A stretch of 64,000 nucleotides of DNA from CAIQPS01 sp963721365 (GCA_963721365.1 CAVRJE010000017.1:124001-188000), one strand, 5' to 3'. Shown: positions 35,754 to 44,375, numbered from the stretch's first letter. Numbers and translations: made by a program. Notes: generated from the sequence alone by a model not told the origin.

Positions 35754-35780
35754 CTGGCACTCTAACCTGGTGAGTGCCAA
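35754..35780. promoter_or_regulatory. CIRCE element (HrcA operator)
   Basis: CTGGCACTC-N9-GAGTGCCAA fits the CIRCE consensus TTAGCACTC-N9-GAGTGCTAA with the exact 9-base spacer and an 8-bp perfect inverted core. It lies about 74-94 bases before an FmdB-type zinc-ribbon gene, upstream of a possible -10 (tatact, 35810-35815). CIRCE normally controls groES/groEL and hrcA, none of which is next to it here. Confidence 0.75.
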
Positions 35781-35847
35781 AATGGTCTGCAGGGGCGCCC
35801 GGTTTTCGCTATACTATGCTGAGGCAAAATCAGGAGGATCACCAGCT

Positions 35848-36183
35848 TTGCCTACATACGAATACAGATGTCTGTCGTGTGAGCACCAATTCGAGCGCTT
35901 CCAGCGCATGTCGGACGATGCCGTCAAGGAGTGCGAGGTCTGTGGGGAACCGGTCAAACGGCTGCTGTTCCCCGTGGCCGTCCACTTCAAAGGCAACGGC
36001 TTCTACAGCACCGACTATGCCAAGAAGAACGCTCTAGGCTCGGCCGGCACCAGCGGCGGGAACGGTGGAGGCGCCGACTCGTCCTCGTCGGGTGACGACA
36101 AAGGTTCGGCGGATACCGCCAAACCGCCGGCGACCACCGCGTCCACGCCCACGCCCGCGGCGACGACCGCCAAGAACGACTGA
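35848..36183 (+). CDS. FmdB-family zinc-ribbon regulatory protein
   Basis: A 111-residue protein whose N-terminus is a canonical FmdB ribbon: PTYEYRCLSCEHQFE, then CEVCGEPVKRLLFP, giving two CxxC pairs at about residues 8-11 and 31-34. The C-terminal half is a low-complexity Gly/Ser/Thr/Pro tail. The TTG at 35848 is chosen because it yields the family's usual MPTYEYRC start and has an aggagg site ten bases upstream. Its role is unknown; the CIRCE element upstream suggests heat-shock control by HrcA. surE follows 14 bases later. Confidence 0.82.
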   Translation: MPTYEYRCLSCEHQFERFQRMSDDAVKECEVCGEPVKRLLFPVAVHFKGNGFYSTDYAKKNALGSAGTSGGNGGGADSSSSGDDKGSADTAKPPATTASTPTPAATTAKND

Positions 36184-36197
36184 GCCGCCCCTCCCGC

Positions 36198-37025
36198 ATG
36201 GCCGGCAGGGACTGCGAGCTGATCGCCTTTGGCTCTTGCCGCCCCCTCATCGTTCTCACCAACGACGACGGAGTCACGTCACCCGGTCTGAGCATCCTCA
36301 AGGCCGCGCTCGATCCGCTTGGTGACGTACAGATCGTAGCGCCCGACCAGAACCGCTCGGGCGCCGCCCGCAGCATCACCATGCATGCCCCGCTGTGGGT
36401 CGAAGAAGTCGAGCTGCCGGACGGCAGTCTGGCATACAGCACCGACGGGACCCCGGTGGATTGCGTGCGCATGGCGGCCCTGGGCCTGCTCGACCGCACC
36501 CCGGACCTCATCGTCTCCGGCATAAACCTGGGTGAGAATCTCGGGGACGACATCACCTACTCCGGCACCGTCGCCGCCGCCTTCGAGGGCATCATGCTCG
36601 ATATCCCGGCCATCGCCCTGTCGGCTCAGGGCTACCACCCCGGCTACGACCTCAGCGTGCCGGCGCGCTTCGCCCGCCGGCTGGTCTCCGTCGCTCTGGC
36701 GAATGGCTTTCCGGCCAAGACTCTGCTCAACGTGAACTGTCCCGACCGCCCGTGGGAGGAGCTGAAAGGCGCCCGGCTGACGGTGCTGGGCAGGCGCATA
36801 TACGGGGACAAGGTGGAGCACCGCGCGACCAGCGGCAAGCGTCGCCAGTACCACATCTACAATGACGACCTGAGCTATCACCACGCCCCGGGCACCGACT
36901 TCGAGGCTGTGGCGGAAGGGTATGTGTCTGTCACCCCGCTCCAGTTCGAGCTCATGTCGCACGAGGCTCTCGACCGGCTGCGCTCCTGGGAAGGCGCCTT
37001 GGGCACCCACGAGGAGGGAGACTGA
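36198..37025 (+). CDS. surE: 5'/3'-nucleotidase SurE
   Basis: A 275-residue metal-dependent nucleotidase and exopolyphosphatase of the stationary-phase survival family. Metal ligands appear in LTNDDGV and in PDQNRSGAARSIT; the conserved GTPVDCV and VSGINLGENLGDDITYSGTVAAA segments follow. The N-terminus is about 15 residues longer than usual before LIVLTNDDG, with no other in-frame start nearby. It overlaps the following HAD phosphatase gene by one base (tgATG). Confidence 0.92.
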   Translation: MAGRDCELIAFGSCRPLIVLTNDDGVTSPGLSILKAALDPLGDVQIVAPDQNRSGAARSITMHAPLWVEEVELPDGSLAYSTDGTPVDCVRMAALGLLDRTPDLIVSGINLGENLGDDITYSGTVAAAFEGIMLDIPAIALSAQGYHPGYDLSVPARFARRLVSVALANGFPAKTLLNVNCPDRPWEELKGARLTVLGRRIYGDKVEHRATSGKRRQYHIYNDDLSYHHAPGTDFEAVAEGYVSVTPLQFELMSHEALDRLRSWEGALGTHEEGD

Positions 37026-37669
37026 TGCCGCCGGCCTTCACAGCCGTGGTGTTCGATCTCGACGGGACGCTGGTCGATTCCGTCGAACTGATCACGCTCT
37101 CCTTTCAGCATGCCATCAGGGAAGTGCTCGGCCGCGAGGCGTCGCGCGAGGAGGCCGTGCAGCATGTTGGTACGCCCCTCCGGGAGCAGATGGTGCGGAT
37201 CAGCCCCGAGCACGCCGACGAACTGGTCGACGTGTACCGGGAGTTCAATCATCGCGAGCACGACCGCATGCTCAAGCTCTACGACGGCATCGTCGATCTC
37301 CTGAACCGGCTGACGAAGGCCGGGGTCAAGCTGGGGCTGGTGACGTCCAAATCCAGGGCTACCACGCAGATGGCCTTCGACCTCACCGGCATCGAGCACT
37401 ACTTCGACTCGACCGTCTGCTGTGACGAGGCGCCCGGCAACAAGCCCTCCGCGGAGCCTATCCTCTTCTGCCTGGCCGGCCTGGACACGGCGCCAGAGGA
37501 CGCGGCCTACGTGGGCGACAGTCCCGCCGACATCCAGGCGGCGCACGCCGCACGGGTGACCGGCATCGCGGTGAGCTGGGGAGTCTTCGACACGCGGGCG
37601 CTGGCTGCTGAAAAGCCCGAGAGACTGGTACATACTATCCCTGAGTTGGCGGCTGTCCTCGGCGTGTAG
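37025..37669 (+). CDS. HAD-superfamily phosphatase (PpaX/Gph-like)
   Basis: A 214-residue haloacid-dehalogenase-type phosphatase. Motif I is FDLDGTLVDS (nucleophile and acid Asp), motif II LVTSKS, the Lys of motif III lies in GNKPSAEP, and motif IV is YVGDSPADI. A helical cap between motifs I and II fits phosphoglycolate phosphatase or pyrophosphatase PpaX. It is translationally coupled to surE and precedes ligA by 11 bases, so all three probably share a transcript. Confidence 0.85.
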   Translation: MPPAFTAVVFDLDGTLVDSVELITLSFQHAIREVLGREASREEAVQHVGTPLREQMVRISPEHADELVDVYREFNHREHDRMLKLYDGIVDLLNRLTKAGVKLGLVTSKSRATTQMAFDLTGIEHYFDSTVCCDEAPGNKPSAEPILFCLAGLDTAPEDAAYVGDSPADIQAAHAARVTGIAVSWGVFDTRALAAEKPERLVHTIPELAAVLGV

Positions 37670-37680
37670 GAGGCTGTTCG

Positions 37681-39762
37681 GTGAGTGAAGTGGAGCGGCG
37701 GCTGGAGGAGCTTCGCGAGCTCATCCGGCATCACGAGTACCGCTACTACGTCCTCGACTCCCCCGAGATCTCCGACGCGGAGTACGACGATCTCTTTCGG
37801 GAACTGCGGGAACTCGAAGCCGCCCATCCTGAGCTCGTCACTGCCGACTCCCCGACCCAACGGGTGGGCGGAGAGCCCTCGGCCGGTTTCGTGCAGGTGC
37901 GCCACGGGGAGCCGATGCTGTCCCTGGCGAACGCCAAGAACGAGGACGAGTTGCGGGCCTGGTACGGGCGGGTCGTCAAGCTGGCGGCCGAGGCGGGTGC
38001 CTCCGCAGACACGCTCCGCTTCGTCCTTGAAGCAAAGATCGACGGTCTGGCCATCTCCCTGCGCTACGAAGCCGGTCGCCTTGCCGTCGGGGCTACGCGG
38101 GGCAACGGGGAGATCGGGGAGGATGTGACCGCCAACCTGCGGACCATCCAGACGGTGCCCCTGACGATGCTGCCCGGGGCGGCCCCCTATCCGGAGGCCG
38201 CCGAAGTGCGCGGAGAGATCTACCTGCCCTTGCAGGCGTTCGCCCAACTCAACGAGCAGAGGATCGCAGCGGGCGAATCAACGTTCGCCAACCCTCGCAA
38301 CGCGGCAGCCGGGTCGCTCCGGCAGCTCGATCCCCGGGTGACCGTCTCCAGGCCGCTCGCCGCCTGGTTCTACGGCGTCGGCCACCTGGAGGGGACCCAG
38401 TTCGCCACCCATCACGAGGCGCTCGAGTGGCTGAAGAAGGCGGGCTTCCGGGTGAACCCCGGTACGCGGATGGCCGCAACCTTGGACGAGATCGTCGAGG
38501 GATGCCGCGCGTGGCAGGACCGCCGGGAAGAGCTGGACTACGACATCGACGGTGTGGTCGTGAAGCTCGACGACCGCGGCCTGCAGGCCGCGCTGGGGAC
38601 CGCCGGCCGGGATCCCCGGTGGGCCGTCGCGTACAAGTTCGCTCCCACGACCGCCCAGACGCGGTTGCGGAAGATCCACATCAACGTAGGCCGGACCGGG
38701 GTGCTGAACCCCTGGGCGGAACTGGACCCGGTCGAAGTCGGCGGGGTGACGGTGGAGAAGGCCACGCTCCATAACGAGGAAGACATCAGGCGCAAGGATT
38801 TGCGCGAAGGTGACGTGGTCATCGTGCAACGGGCGGGAGACGTCATTCCGCAGGTGGTCGCGCCAATCACGGACCTGCGAACCGGGATGGAGCAGCCCTT
38901 CCACATGCCCGCGCGCTGCCCCTCCTGCGGGACCCCGGTAGTGCGAATGCCGGAAGAGGTGGCCGTGCGTTGCCCGAACCCGGACTGCCCGTCAAGACGG
39001 GCGGAGGCGATCAAGCATTTCGTAAGCAAAGGGGCCATGGACATCGAGGGCGTCGGCGACCGGTTGGTGGAACGGTTGTTGGAGCTGGGGCTGATCCGCG
39101 ACGCGGCGGACCTCTATCAGCTCGAGGCAGCGCAGCTGGCGGCGCTGCTGAAGGGCTCGGAGAAGACGCGGAAGAACCAGGAACCGAAATTGCCCGGCAA
39201 TATCGTCAGGGCGATCGACGCGTCGAAAGGGCGGCCCCTGGCGCGCGTCCTGTGGGCCCTGGGGATCCTCCACGTGGGCGGAGAGAACGCGGAGTTGCTC
39301 GTGCGCCGGTTCCGGAGTATGGCGGCGCTGCGGGAGGCGCCGAAGGAAGCTATCAGCGAGACCCCGGGCATCGGCCCGGTGATAGCCGAAAGTGTCTGGA
39401 CCTTCTTCGCGGACCCGCGCAACGCGGATCTGGTGGACCGGCTGGCGGCAGCCGGGGTGACGATGGAGTTGCCCGCCTCGGAAGAAGCGGGGGAGGGCGA
39501 GGGCGCCGGCCGAGCGGCCGGGCCGCTCGCCGGCAAGACGGTGGTGCTCACCGGCACTCTGCCGACGCTCTCGCGGCAGCAGACCACAGACCTGATAGTG
39601 GCCGCGGGCGGGCGGGTCACCGGATCGGTGAGCGCGAAGACCGACTACGTGGTAGTGGGCGAAGAGCCCGGCACAAAACTCGCCAAGGCGCGAGATCTGG
39701 GCGTGGAGTTGCTCGACGAGCCCGGGTTGCTCTCGCTACTGGACGGTCAGCCCGGCCGGTAG
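37681..39762 (+). CDS. ligA: NAD-dependent DNA ligase LigA
   Basis: A 693-residue replication and repair ligase. Domains in order: Ia (YRYYVLDSPEISDAEYD), adenylation domain with active-site Lys in EAKIDGLAIS (about residue 119), OB fold, zinc finger with CPSC and CPNPDC cysteines (about 417-440), helix-hairpin-helix region, and a C-terminal BRCT domain (LAGKTVVLTGTLPTLSRQ). The GTG at 37681 has a taggagg site. Its last 16 bases overlap the convergent ATPase gene. Confidence 0.96.
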   Translation: MSEVERRLEELRELIRHHEYRYYVLDSPEISDAEYDDLFRELRELEAAHPELVTADSPTQRVGGEPSAGFVQVRHGEPMLSLANAKNEDELRAWYGRVVKLAAEAGASADTLRFVLEAKIDGLAISLRYEAGRLAVGATRGNGEIGEDVTANLRTIQTVPLTMLPGAAPYPEAAEVRGEIYLPLQAFAQLNEQRIAAGESTFANPRNAAAGSLRQLDPRVTVSRPLAAWFYGVGHLEGTQFATHHEALEWLKKAGFRVNPGTRMAATLDEIVEGCRAWQDRREELDYDIDGVVVKLDDRGLQAALGTAGRDPRWAVAYKFAPTTAQTRLRKIHINVGRTGVLNPWAELDPVEVGGVTVEKATLHNEEDIRRKDLREGDVVIVQRAGDVIPQVVAPITDLRTGMEQPFHMPARCPSCGTPVVRMPEEVAVRCPNPDCPSRRAEAIKHFVSKGAMDIEGVGDRLVERLLELGLIRDAADLYQLEAAQLAALLKGSEKTRKNQEPKLPGNIVRAIDASKGRPLARVLWALGILHVGGENAELLVRRFRSMAALREAPKEAISETPGIGPVIAESVWTFFADPRNADLVDRLAAAGVTMELPASEEAGEGEGAGRAAGPLAGKTVVLTGTLPTLSRQQTTDLIVAAGGRVTGSVSAKTDYVVVGEEPGTKLAKARDLGVELLDEPGLLSLLDGQPGR

Positions 39763-40576
39763 GCGGTAAGGACGGGCCGTCCCCCGTCGACGACGGCTTC
39801 GACCAGCCTCTGGATGCGCGGCCTGCCTCCCTGGTCTCTCTCCATGTGCACGAAGAGCGGTTTCACCGCCGTCAGCCGCTCGCCCATCTCCCTGCTCGTG
39901 GAGAGCCAGTCGGCGATAGTCAGCTGCGGGTCGGGAGACTCCACCGTAGCCATGCCGGAGGTTCCCGGCAGCAGCGTCTCGAAGAAGGCCGGTCCTTCTC
40001 GCCGGAGCAGTTCCCCGGCGATGATCCAGGTGGGCTTCATGTCCGCGGCCTTACGGAAGACGCTGGACCGCGAAGGCGTCCCTCTCTTGGCCGTCAGTTG
40101 GACTACGAACGAACGGTCGTGAAGCGCTGGGAACTCGTCGTCGATATCGTCCACGGCGACGAGCCGCTGGTCGCGCGGCAGCATCTCGATGAGGGCGTTC
40201 AATAGTGTCGACTTGCCGACGTTGGGGCCCCCGCTCACGATTATCGTACGCTTGGCGTTCAGGGAACCGGAGAGCAATCGGGCCTCGACCCCTGTGAGGG
40301 TGTTGTTGTCGACGAGCGTGCGAAGGGGCACGTTGAGGACCCGGCGATCCGGCTGGTTCGCCGAGGCGTACATGACGGACTTGGTGGCGTCCAGGGCGGG
40401 TCCCCGGTCGAGGTGGAAAGCGTCGTAGGTCCGGACGACTGACTGCGCCAGCTGTGAAGCGAGCAACAGGTGTCCCCGCTCCTCGTCGGTCGGATCGAGC
40501 TCGGCCACCAGTTCGTCGGCAAGCTTCTGCATGCCGTGCTCGTAAGCAGCCAGTATCCGATCGAATCCAGGCACCA
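39747..40576 (-). CDS. Orphan GspE/VirB11-type secretion ATPase-like protein
   Basis: About 276 residues. The core has a Walker A motif (SGGPNVGKSTLLNAL) followed by an acidic strand (LVAVDDIDDEFPAL) and a second conserved block (RKAADMKPTWIIAGELLRREGPAFFETLLPGTSGMATV), the order found in VirB11/TadA/GspE ATPases (Walker A, Asp box, Walker B-like, His box). The N-terminal 110 residues are helical and unfamiliar. No pilus or secretion genes are near, so the partner is unknown. The ATG at 40576 is the likely start, with ggagg close upstream; GTG 40573 is possible. Confidence 0.6.
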
Positions 40577-40712
40577 TCACCTCCACTGCAGTTGCTACCC
40601 CGATTCTATCGGCTGGGAAGCACAAGAGGGAGAGTAAGGACCGTTTAGAATGGAGAGTCTGTGCGTAATGTATGATTGTATGCGTACAAACAGCACAAGG
40701 AGGGGTACGCGC

Positions 40713-41687
40713 ATGATCGGTAGCGCACTATCAAAACGAGTTCATCATCGCAGGACGCTGGGCCTTGGTGTAGTTCTGGCACTTGCCCTCGTTCTGGGTC
40801 TGGCGGCATTGCTGACGGCCTGCGGCAGCAGCAGCGAGACCTCGACCACAGCGGCTCAGTCGACGACCACCATGGCTCCGACGACCACGGCGGCTCCCAG
40901 TACGACCGCGGCTCCGCAGACGACTATCAGCGTCGCGAAGACCGACCTCATTCTGGCCTCGACGACCTCCACGCAAGACTCGGGGTTGTTCGACGTCCTC
41001 ATCCCTGCGTTCACCGAAGCGTTCCCGCAGTACAACGTCAAGGTAGTGGCGGTGGGAAGCGGCGAAGCGCTGAAGTTGGGCCAGACCGGCGACGCCGACG
41101 TGCTCTTGGTCCACTCACCCGCGGCGGAAACGGAGTTCATGAAGGCCGGGTATGGGGTGGACCGCAAGGCCGTCATGTACAACGACTTCATCATCGTAGG
41201 CCCGCCCTCCGATCCGGCCAAGATCAAGGGCATGACCGACGCGGTGGCCGCCTTCACGAAGATCGCCGACTCGCAGTCCCTGTTCTATAGCCGGGGCGAC
41301 AAGTCGGGGACCAACGCCAAAGAACTGGCCCTCTGGAAGGCCGCCGGTATCACCCCCTCCGGCGACTGGTATCAGACCACCGGGCAGGGGATGGGCGAGA
41401 CTTTGACGATCGCGGACCAGAAGGGCGGCTACACGCTCGCCGACCGTGGTACCTGGCTCGCCAAGAAGGACTCCCTCAAGAACCTGGAACTCGTCGTCGA
41501 GGGTGACAAGGCGTTGTTCAACCAGTACCACGTGATCACCTGCAAGGCAGCCAAGAACATGCAGGGCGCCAACGACTTCATGAACTGGATCATCTCCCCG
41601 GATGTGCAGCAGAACATCATCGCGACCTACGGCGTTGATAAGTACGGCCAGGCGTTGTTCATCCCCAACGCGGCTACCGCCGAATAG
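40713..41687 (+). CDS. tupA: Tungstate ABC transporter binding lipoprotein TupA
   Basis: A 324-residue lipoprotein. The ATG at 40713 has an aaggagg site and yields a signal peptide with lipobox LTAC, followed by a Thr/Ala/Pro linker of about 45 residues. The mature domain starts LILASTTSTQDSGLFDVLIPAF, the TupA tungstate-pocket signature, and continues KLGQTGDADVLLVHSP and SRGDKSGTNAKELALW. tupB and tupC follow. It captures tungstate outside the membrane. A strong hairpin after the stop may favour its expression over that of the permease. Confidence 0.92.
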   Translation: MIGSALSKRVHHRRTLGLGVVLALALVLGLAALLTACGSSSETSTTAAQSTTTMAPTTTAAPSTTAAPQTTISVAKTDLILASTTSTQDSGLFDVLIPAFTEAFPQYNVKVVAVGSGEALKLGQTGDADVLLVHSPAAETEFMKAGYGVDRKAVMYNDFIIVGPPSDPAKIKGMTDAVAAFTKIADSQSLFYSRGDKSGTNAKELALWKAAGITPSGDWYQTTGQGMGETLTIADQKGGYTLADRGTWLAKKDSLKNLELVVEGDKALFNQYHVITCKAAKNMQGANDFMNWIISPDVQQNIIATYGVDKYGQALFIPNAATAE

Positions 41688-41710
41688 GAGGCTGCGAAGG
41701 CAGTAGAATT

Positions 41711-41746
41711 GGGGCGCCTCGCCGGGCGGCGAGGCGCCCCTTTTCT
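41711..41746 (+). terminator. Intrinsic hairpin between tupA and tupB
   Basis: A 13-bp GC stem (ggggcgcctcgcc and complement) with a four-base loop, followed by ttttctt. It should stop part of the transcripts after tupA and so leave more binding protein than permease, as is common in ABC operons. Confidence 0.8.
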
Positions 41747-41763
41747 TCGGGGGAGGTGAGGAT

Positions 41764-42486
41764 ATGGGCGTTTTCTGGGATGCCATAAAGCAGGCGATCT
41801 CTCTGCTGATCCACGGCGACCGCTACGTGTACGAAGTCATGTGGATGTCCATCCGGGTCGCGGGGACGGCCACGATCTTCGGCATGATCGTGGGGATACC
41901 GATAGGTACGTGGCTGGCGATCAGGCGCTTCTGGGGATGGGGAGCGGCGGCCACTGTCTTGAACGTGGGCCTGATGCTGCCCCCGGTGGTCGTGGGCCTC
42001 TTCGTGTTCCTTCTCCTGTCCCGGCAGGGGCCTTTCGGGTCTCTGAGCCTTCTCTACACGCCGACGGCGATGATCGTCGCCGAGTTCTTCATCGCCGCTC
42101 CGGTCATAGCCGCCATCACCATGGGGGGAGTCGCGTCGGTGCCGAACGACGTCCGCCTCCAGGCGATGGGGCTCGGAGCTTCGCGCTGGCAGACCATCTG
42201 GCTGGTGCTCCGGGAGGCGCGGGTGACCGTCATCTCCGGGATCGTGGCCGGCTTCGGCGCCGCCATCAGCGAGGTGGGCGCGGTGATGATGGTGGGCGGC
42301 AACCTTTCCATCGCCGGGCACAACCAGACCGGCACGATGACGACGGCCACCATGAGCCTGGTACGCCAGGGCGAGTACGCCACGGCGATGGCCTTCGGGC
42401 TGATACTCATCTTGCTCGCCTTCATCATCACGTTCCTTCTCACCCGGACCCAGCAGGGCGTGCGCCGGCGGTGGCTGCAGTCATGA
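41764..42486 (+). CDS. tupB: Tungstate ABC transporter permease TupB
   Basis: A 240-residue membrane permease with about five or six helices. The EAA loop with the ABC-coupling signature is visible (AMGLGASRWQTIWLVLREAR, near residues 138-157), followed by GIVAGFGAAISEVGAVMMVGGN, typical of TupB/ModB proteins. It starts with ATG behind a ggggaggtgagg site, 17 bases after the attenuating hairpin. Its stop overlaps a possible ATG (42483) for tupC. Confidence 0.9.
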   Translation: MGVFWDAIKQAISLLIHGDRYVYEVMWMSIRVAGTATIFGMIVGIPIGTWLAIRRFWGWGAAATVLNVGLMLPPVVVGLFVFLLLSRQGPFGSLSLLYTPTAMIVAEFFIAAPVIAAITMGGVASVPNDVRLQAMGLGASRWQTIWLVLREARVTVISGIVAGFGAAISEVGAVMMVGGNLSIAGHNQTGTMTTATMSLVRQGEYATAMAFGLILILLAFIITFLLTRTQQGVRRRWLQS

Positions 42487-42531
42487 CCGGAGACGAGGCT
42501 GCGCTGGCGCGCAGCCAGGCAGGCGCCGCCC

Positions 42532-43651
42532 GTGGCGATCGAGGCGCGAGGTCTGGTCAAGCGCTACGGCGACCGGACCGTGGTCTCCGTCGAGTCCCTC
42601 CAGATCTACGAGCAAGAAGTGCTTGCCATCCTGGGCCCCAACGGCGCGGGCAAGACCACCCTCTTCCGTCTGCTGGCGCTGCTCGAGCAGCCGGACGCCG
42701 GGTCGGTGTTCTACTACGGGGACAAGGTCGACATCCACGACCTCGCCGCCCGGCGCCGCACCGCCGCCGTGTTCCAGCGGCCGCTGCTGTTCCAGGGGTC
42801 GGTCGAGGACAACATCCGGTTCGGCCTGCGCTTCCGCAGACTTCCGCGCCCCGAAGTGACGGCGAAGATCCAGCGCACGCTGGAGTTGATGGCGATCACG
42901 CACCTCGCCGGGCGCCGACATGCGCACGCTGTCGGGCGGAGAACTGCAGCGGGTGGCCCTCGCGCGGGCTCTCGCGCTCGAGCCCGAGATCCTGTTCCTC
43001 GACGAGCCGACCAGCAATCTGGACGTCCACGTCCGCCGCCGCTTTCGGGAGGACCTGCGGCGGGTCGTCGAGAGCCTGGCCGCCACGGTGGTCATCATCA
43101 CCCACGAGCACAGCGAGGCGCTCGCCCTCGCCCAGCGCGTGGCCGTCATCCAGGACGGCTCGGTCGTTCAGATCGGGACGCCCGAAGAAGTCTTCACGCA
43201 CCCGCAGAACGCTTTTGTCGCCGACTTCACGGGAGCGGAGACCATCTGGCACGGAGAAACAATCGCCTGCGAACAGGGCCTGTGTACCGTGCGCACGCAG
43301 GCGGGCATCGTGGCCCAGGCCGTCGGCGACTTGGCCGAAGGCCAGCCGGTAGTCGTGGCCATCCGGCCTGAAGATGTCGCTTTGGCTCCGCCGGTCGATG
43401 AACAACAGCCGGGCCGGACAAGCGTGCGGAATCAATGGTGCGGCGTTGTCGATAGCGTCACTCCGGCAGGCCCGCTGGTGAGGGTTGCCGTCCGGCTCGA
43501 CTGCACGGCAAACGCCAAACCGGTCTTTGGCGGCGAAGGTGAGGTAATCTCTCTCATCACTCGAGCTTCAGCCGACGAGCTGGAGCTAGCCCCCGGAACG
43601 CGAGTAAGTGCGAGCGCAAAAGCCACAGCCCTGCATGTATTGGCTGGCTGA
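42532..43651 (+). CDS. tupC: Tungstate ABC transporter ATPase TupC (frameshifted)
   Basis: About 372 residues. The ABC domain has Walker A GPNGAGKTT, Q-loop FQRPLLF, signature LSGGELQRVALARAL, Walker B ILFLDEPTSNLD and switch His in THEHSEAL. The C-terminal 120 residues are a TOBE-like regulatory region. The frame breaks near 42908 (HLAG then ADMRTLSGG), explained by one extra base. The GTG at 42532 is a workable start; an ATG at 42483 overlapping the tupB stop (ATGA) would be more natural but needs another single-base correction near 42530. It powers tungstate import with TupB. Confidence 0.86.
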
Positions 43652-43671
43652 GTTTCACGAGGAGGAAGACG

Positions 43672-43845
43672 ATGGATCTGGAGCAGATCAAGGCGGAAGT
43701 AGAAAAAGCCGCCACCGAGAAGGTGCTGACGTGTCACGACGCCCGCGCCCTTGCCGAGAAGTTGGGCGTCGACTACCTCATGGTGGGCAAGGCCTGCAAC
43801 GAGGCGGGCATCAAGGTCCGCATCTGCGAGCTGGGCTGCTTCTAG
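43672..43845 (+). CDS. 57-residue conserved-looking protein with C-terminal CELGCF
   Basis: A short gene directly after tupC with a strong gaggagg site and ATG. The protein reads as one long helix (LEQIKAEVEKAATEKV), a helix-turn-helix-like stretch (ARALAEKLGVDYLMVGKACN) and a tail with four cysteines overall (TCHD, KACN, ICELGC). I do not recognise the family. Position and ribosome site argue that it is real. A metal-binding or metal-sensing small regulator of tungstate uptake is possible, but that is inference. Confidence 0.65.
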   Translation: MDLEQIKAEVEKAATEKVLTCHDARALAEKLGVDYLMVGKACNEAGIKVRICELGCF

Positions 43846-43952
43846 AGAACAGTCTGCAGGGCGCGCTGGCGGCGCCCGATCCGGAACAGGTGGCTGGCTA
43901 GGAGGACCCAAGCGACCGCGAAACCTGTGACGAGAAGACCCAAACCGGTCAC
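43842..43952 (-). CDS. 36-residue CcmD-like membrane peptide
   Basis: A tiny gene convergent with the Cys-tailed protein. A GTG with aaggag seven bases upstream opens a peptide with one helix (GLLVTGFAVAWVLLASHLF) followed by a basic RIGRRQRAL tail, the pattern of CcmD-type peptides. A 21-residue upstream frame (44014-43949, MGEISVLLDALAIAR...) ends in a GTGA overlap with it. No cytochrome c maturation genes are visible, so the assignment rests on shape alone. Confidence 0.35.
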   Translation of the reverse strand: MTGLGLLVTGFAVAWVLLASHLFRIGRRQRALQTVL

Positions 43953-44123
43953 AGGTCGACTCCTTGCTCTCGCGCGATGGCAAGCGCGTCCAGTAGGACG
44001 CTTATCTCGCCCATGCGCACGCGCCCGAAAGATAGATACACGAACACTGCCCCTTTTACTTGACAAACGCGGGAGGGGAGTGAGAACTTACCACTAATGT
44101 AGTCCTACAAACGATACAAGTGT

Positions 44124-44249
44124 CTCTCCGAGCTGCCCGCGCCTAAAGCCCCCAACCTGAGGCCACGGCGAGCAGCCGCAGTGACCGGCAGCCGTCTGGT
44201 CCAAAGGTACGGGGGGAAACGCCCGTGCCTTCCAGTGTGAGAAGGAGAG
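44124..44249 (+). ncRNA. Moco-type riboswitch (molybdenum/tungsten cofactor RNA)
   Basis: The leader before the SUOX-like lipoprotein/wtp operon folds in the pattern of the Moco RNA motif. P1 pairs ctctcc (44124-44129) with ggagag (44244-44249). P2 pairs acggc (44165-44169) with gccgt (44191-44195). The conserved ctgg..aaagg segment follows. P3 (44206-44213 with 44222-44229) is capped by a GAAA tetraloop closed by G44215-C44220. An antiterminator and a terminator follow. The 43953-44375 interval holds nothing else that I recognise beyond a ttgaca at 44060-44065 that may be a -35. Confidence 0.75.
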
Positions 44250-44271
44250 CGCGCCGACTTTCATCTGCGCG

Positions 44272-44296
44272 CGCCCTCCGGGGCGTTTTGTTTTTT
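44272..44296 (+). terminator. Riboswitch expression-platform terminator
   Basis: Stem cgccc/gggcg with loop tccg, then ttttgtttttt. Bases 44244-44254 can instead pair with 44269-44279 (10 of 11 pairs), which would use the 3' strand of riboswitch P1 and the left arm of this terminator. Ligand-stabilised P1 should therefore release the terminator and shut the operon off. Confidence 0.78.
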
Positions 44297-44375
44297 GAGA
44301 CAGGGAGGTGGTCGGCGGGACAGATTCAGGAGGGACGGTTCCGGAGCAAAGTCTGAACACGTGAAGGGGAGATCC

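Noticed and set aside
40661..40686. tgcgta direct repeats before tupA as a ModE-like operator
   Set aside because: They are not palindromic and do not match the ModE consensus; two short repeats could be chance.
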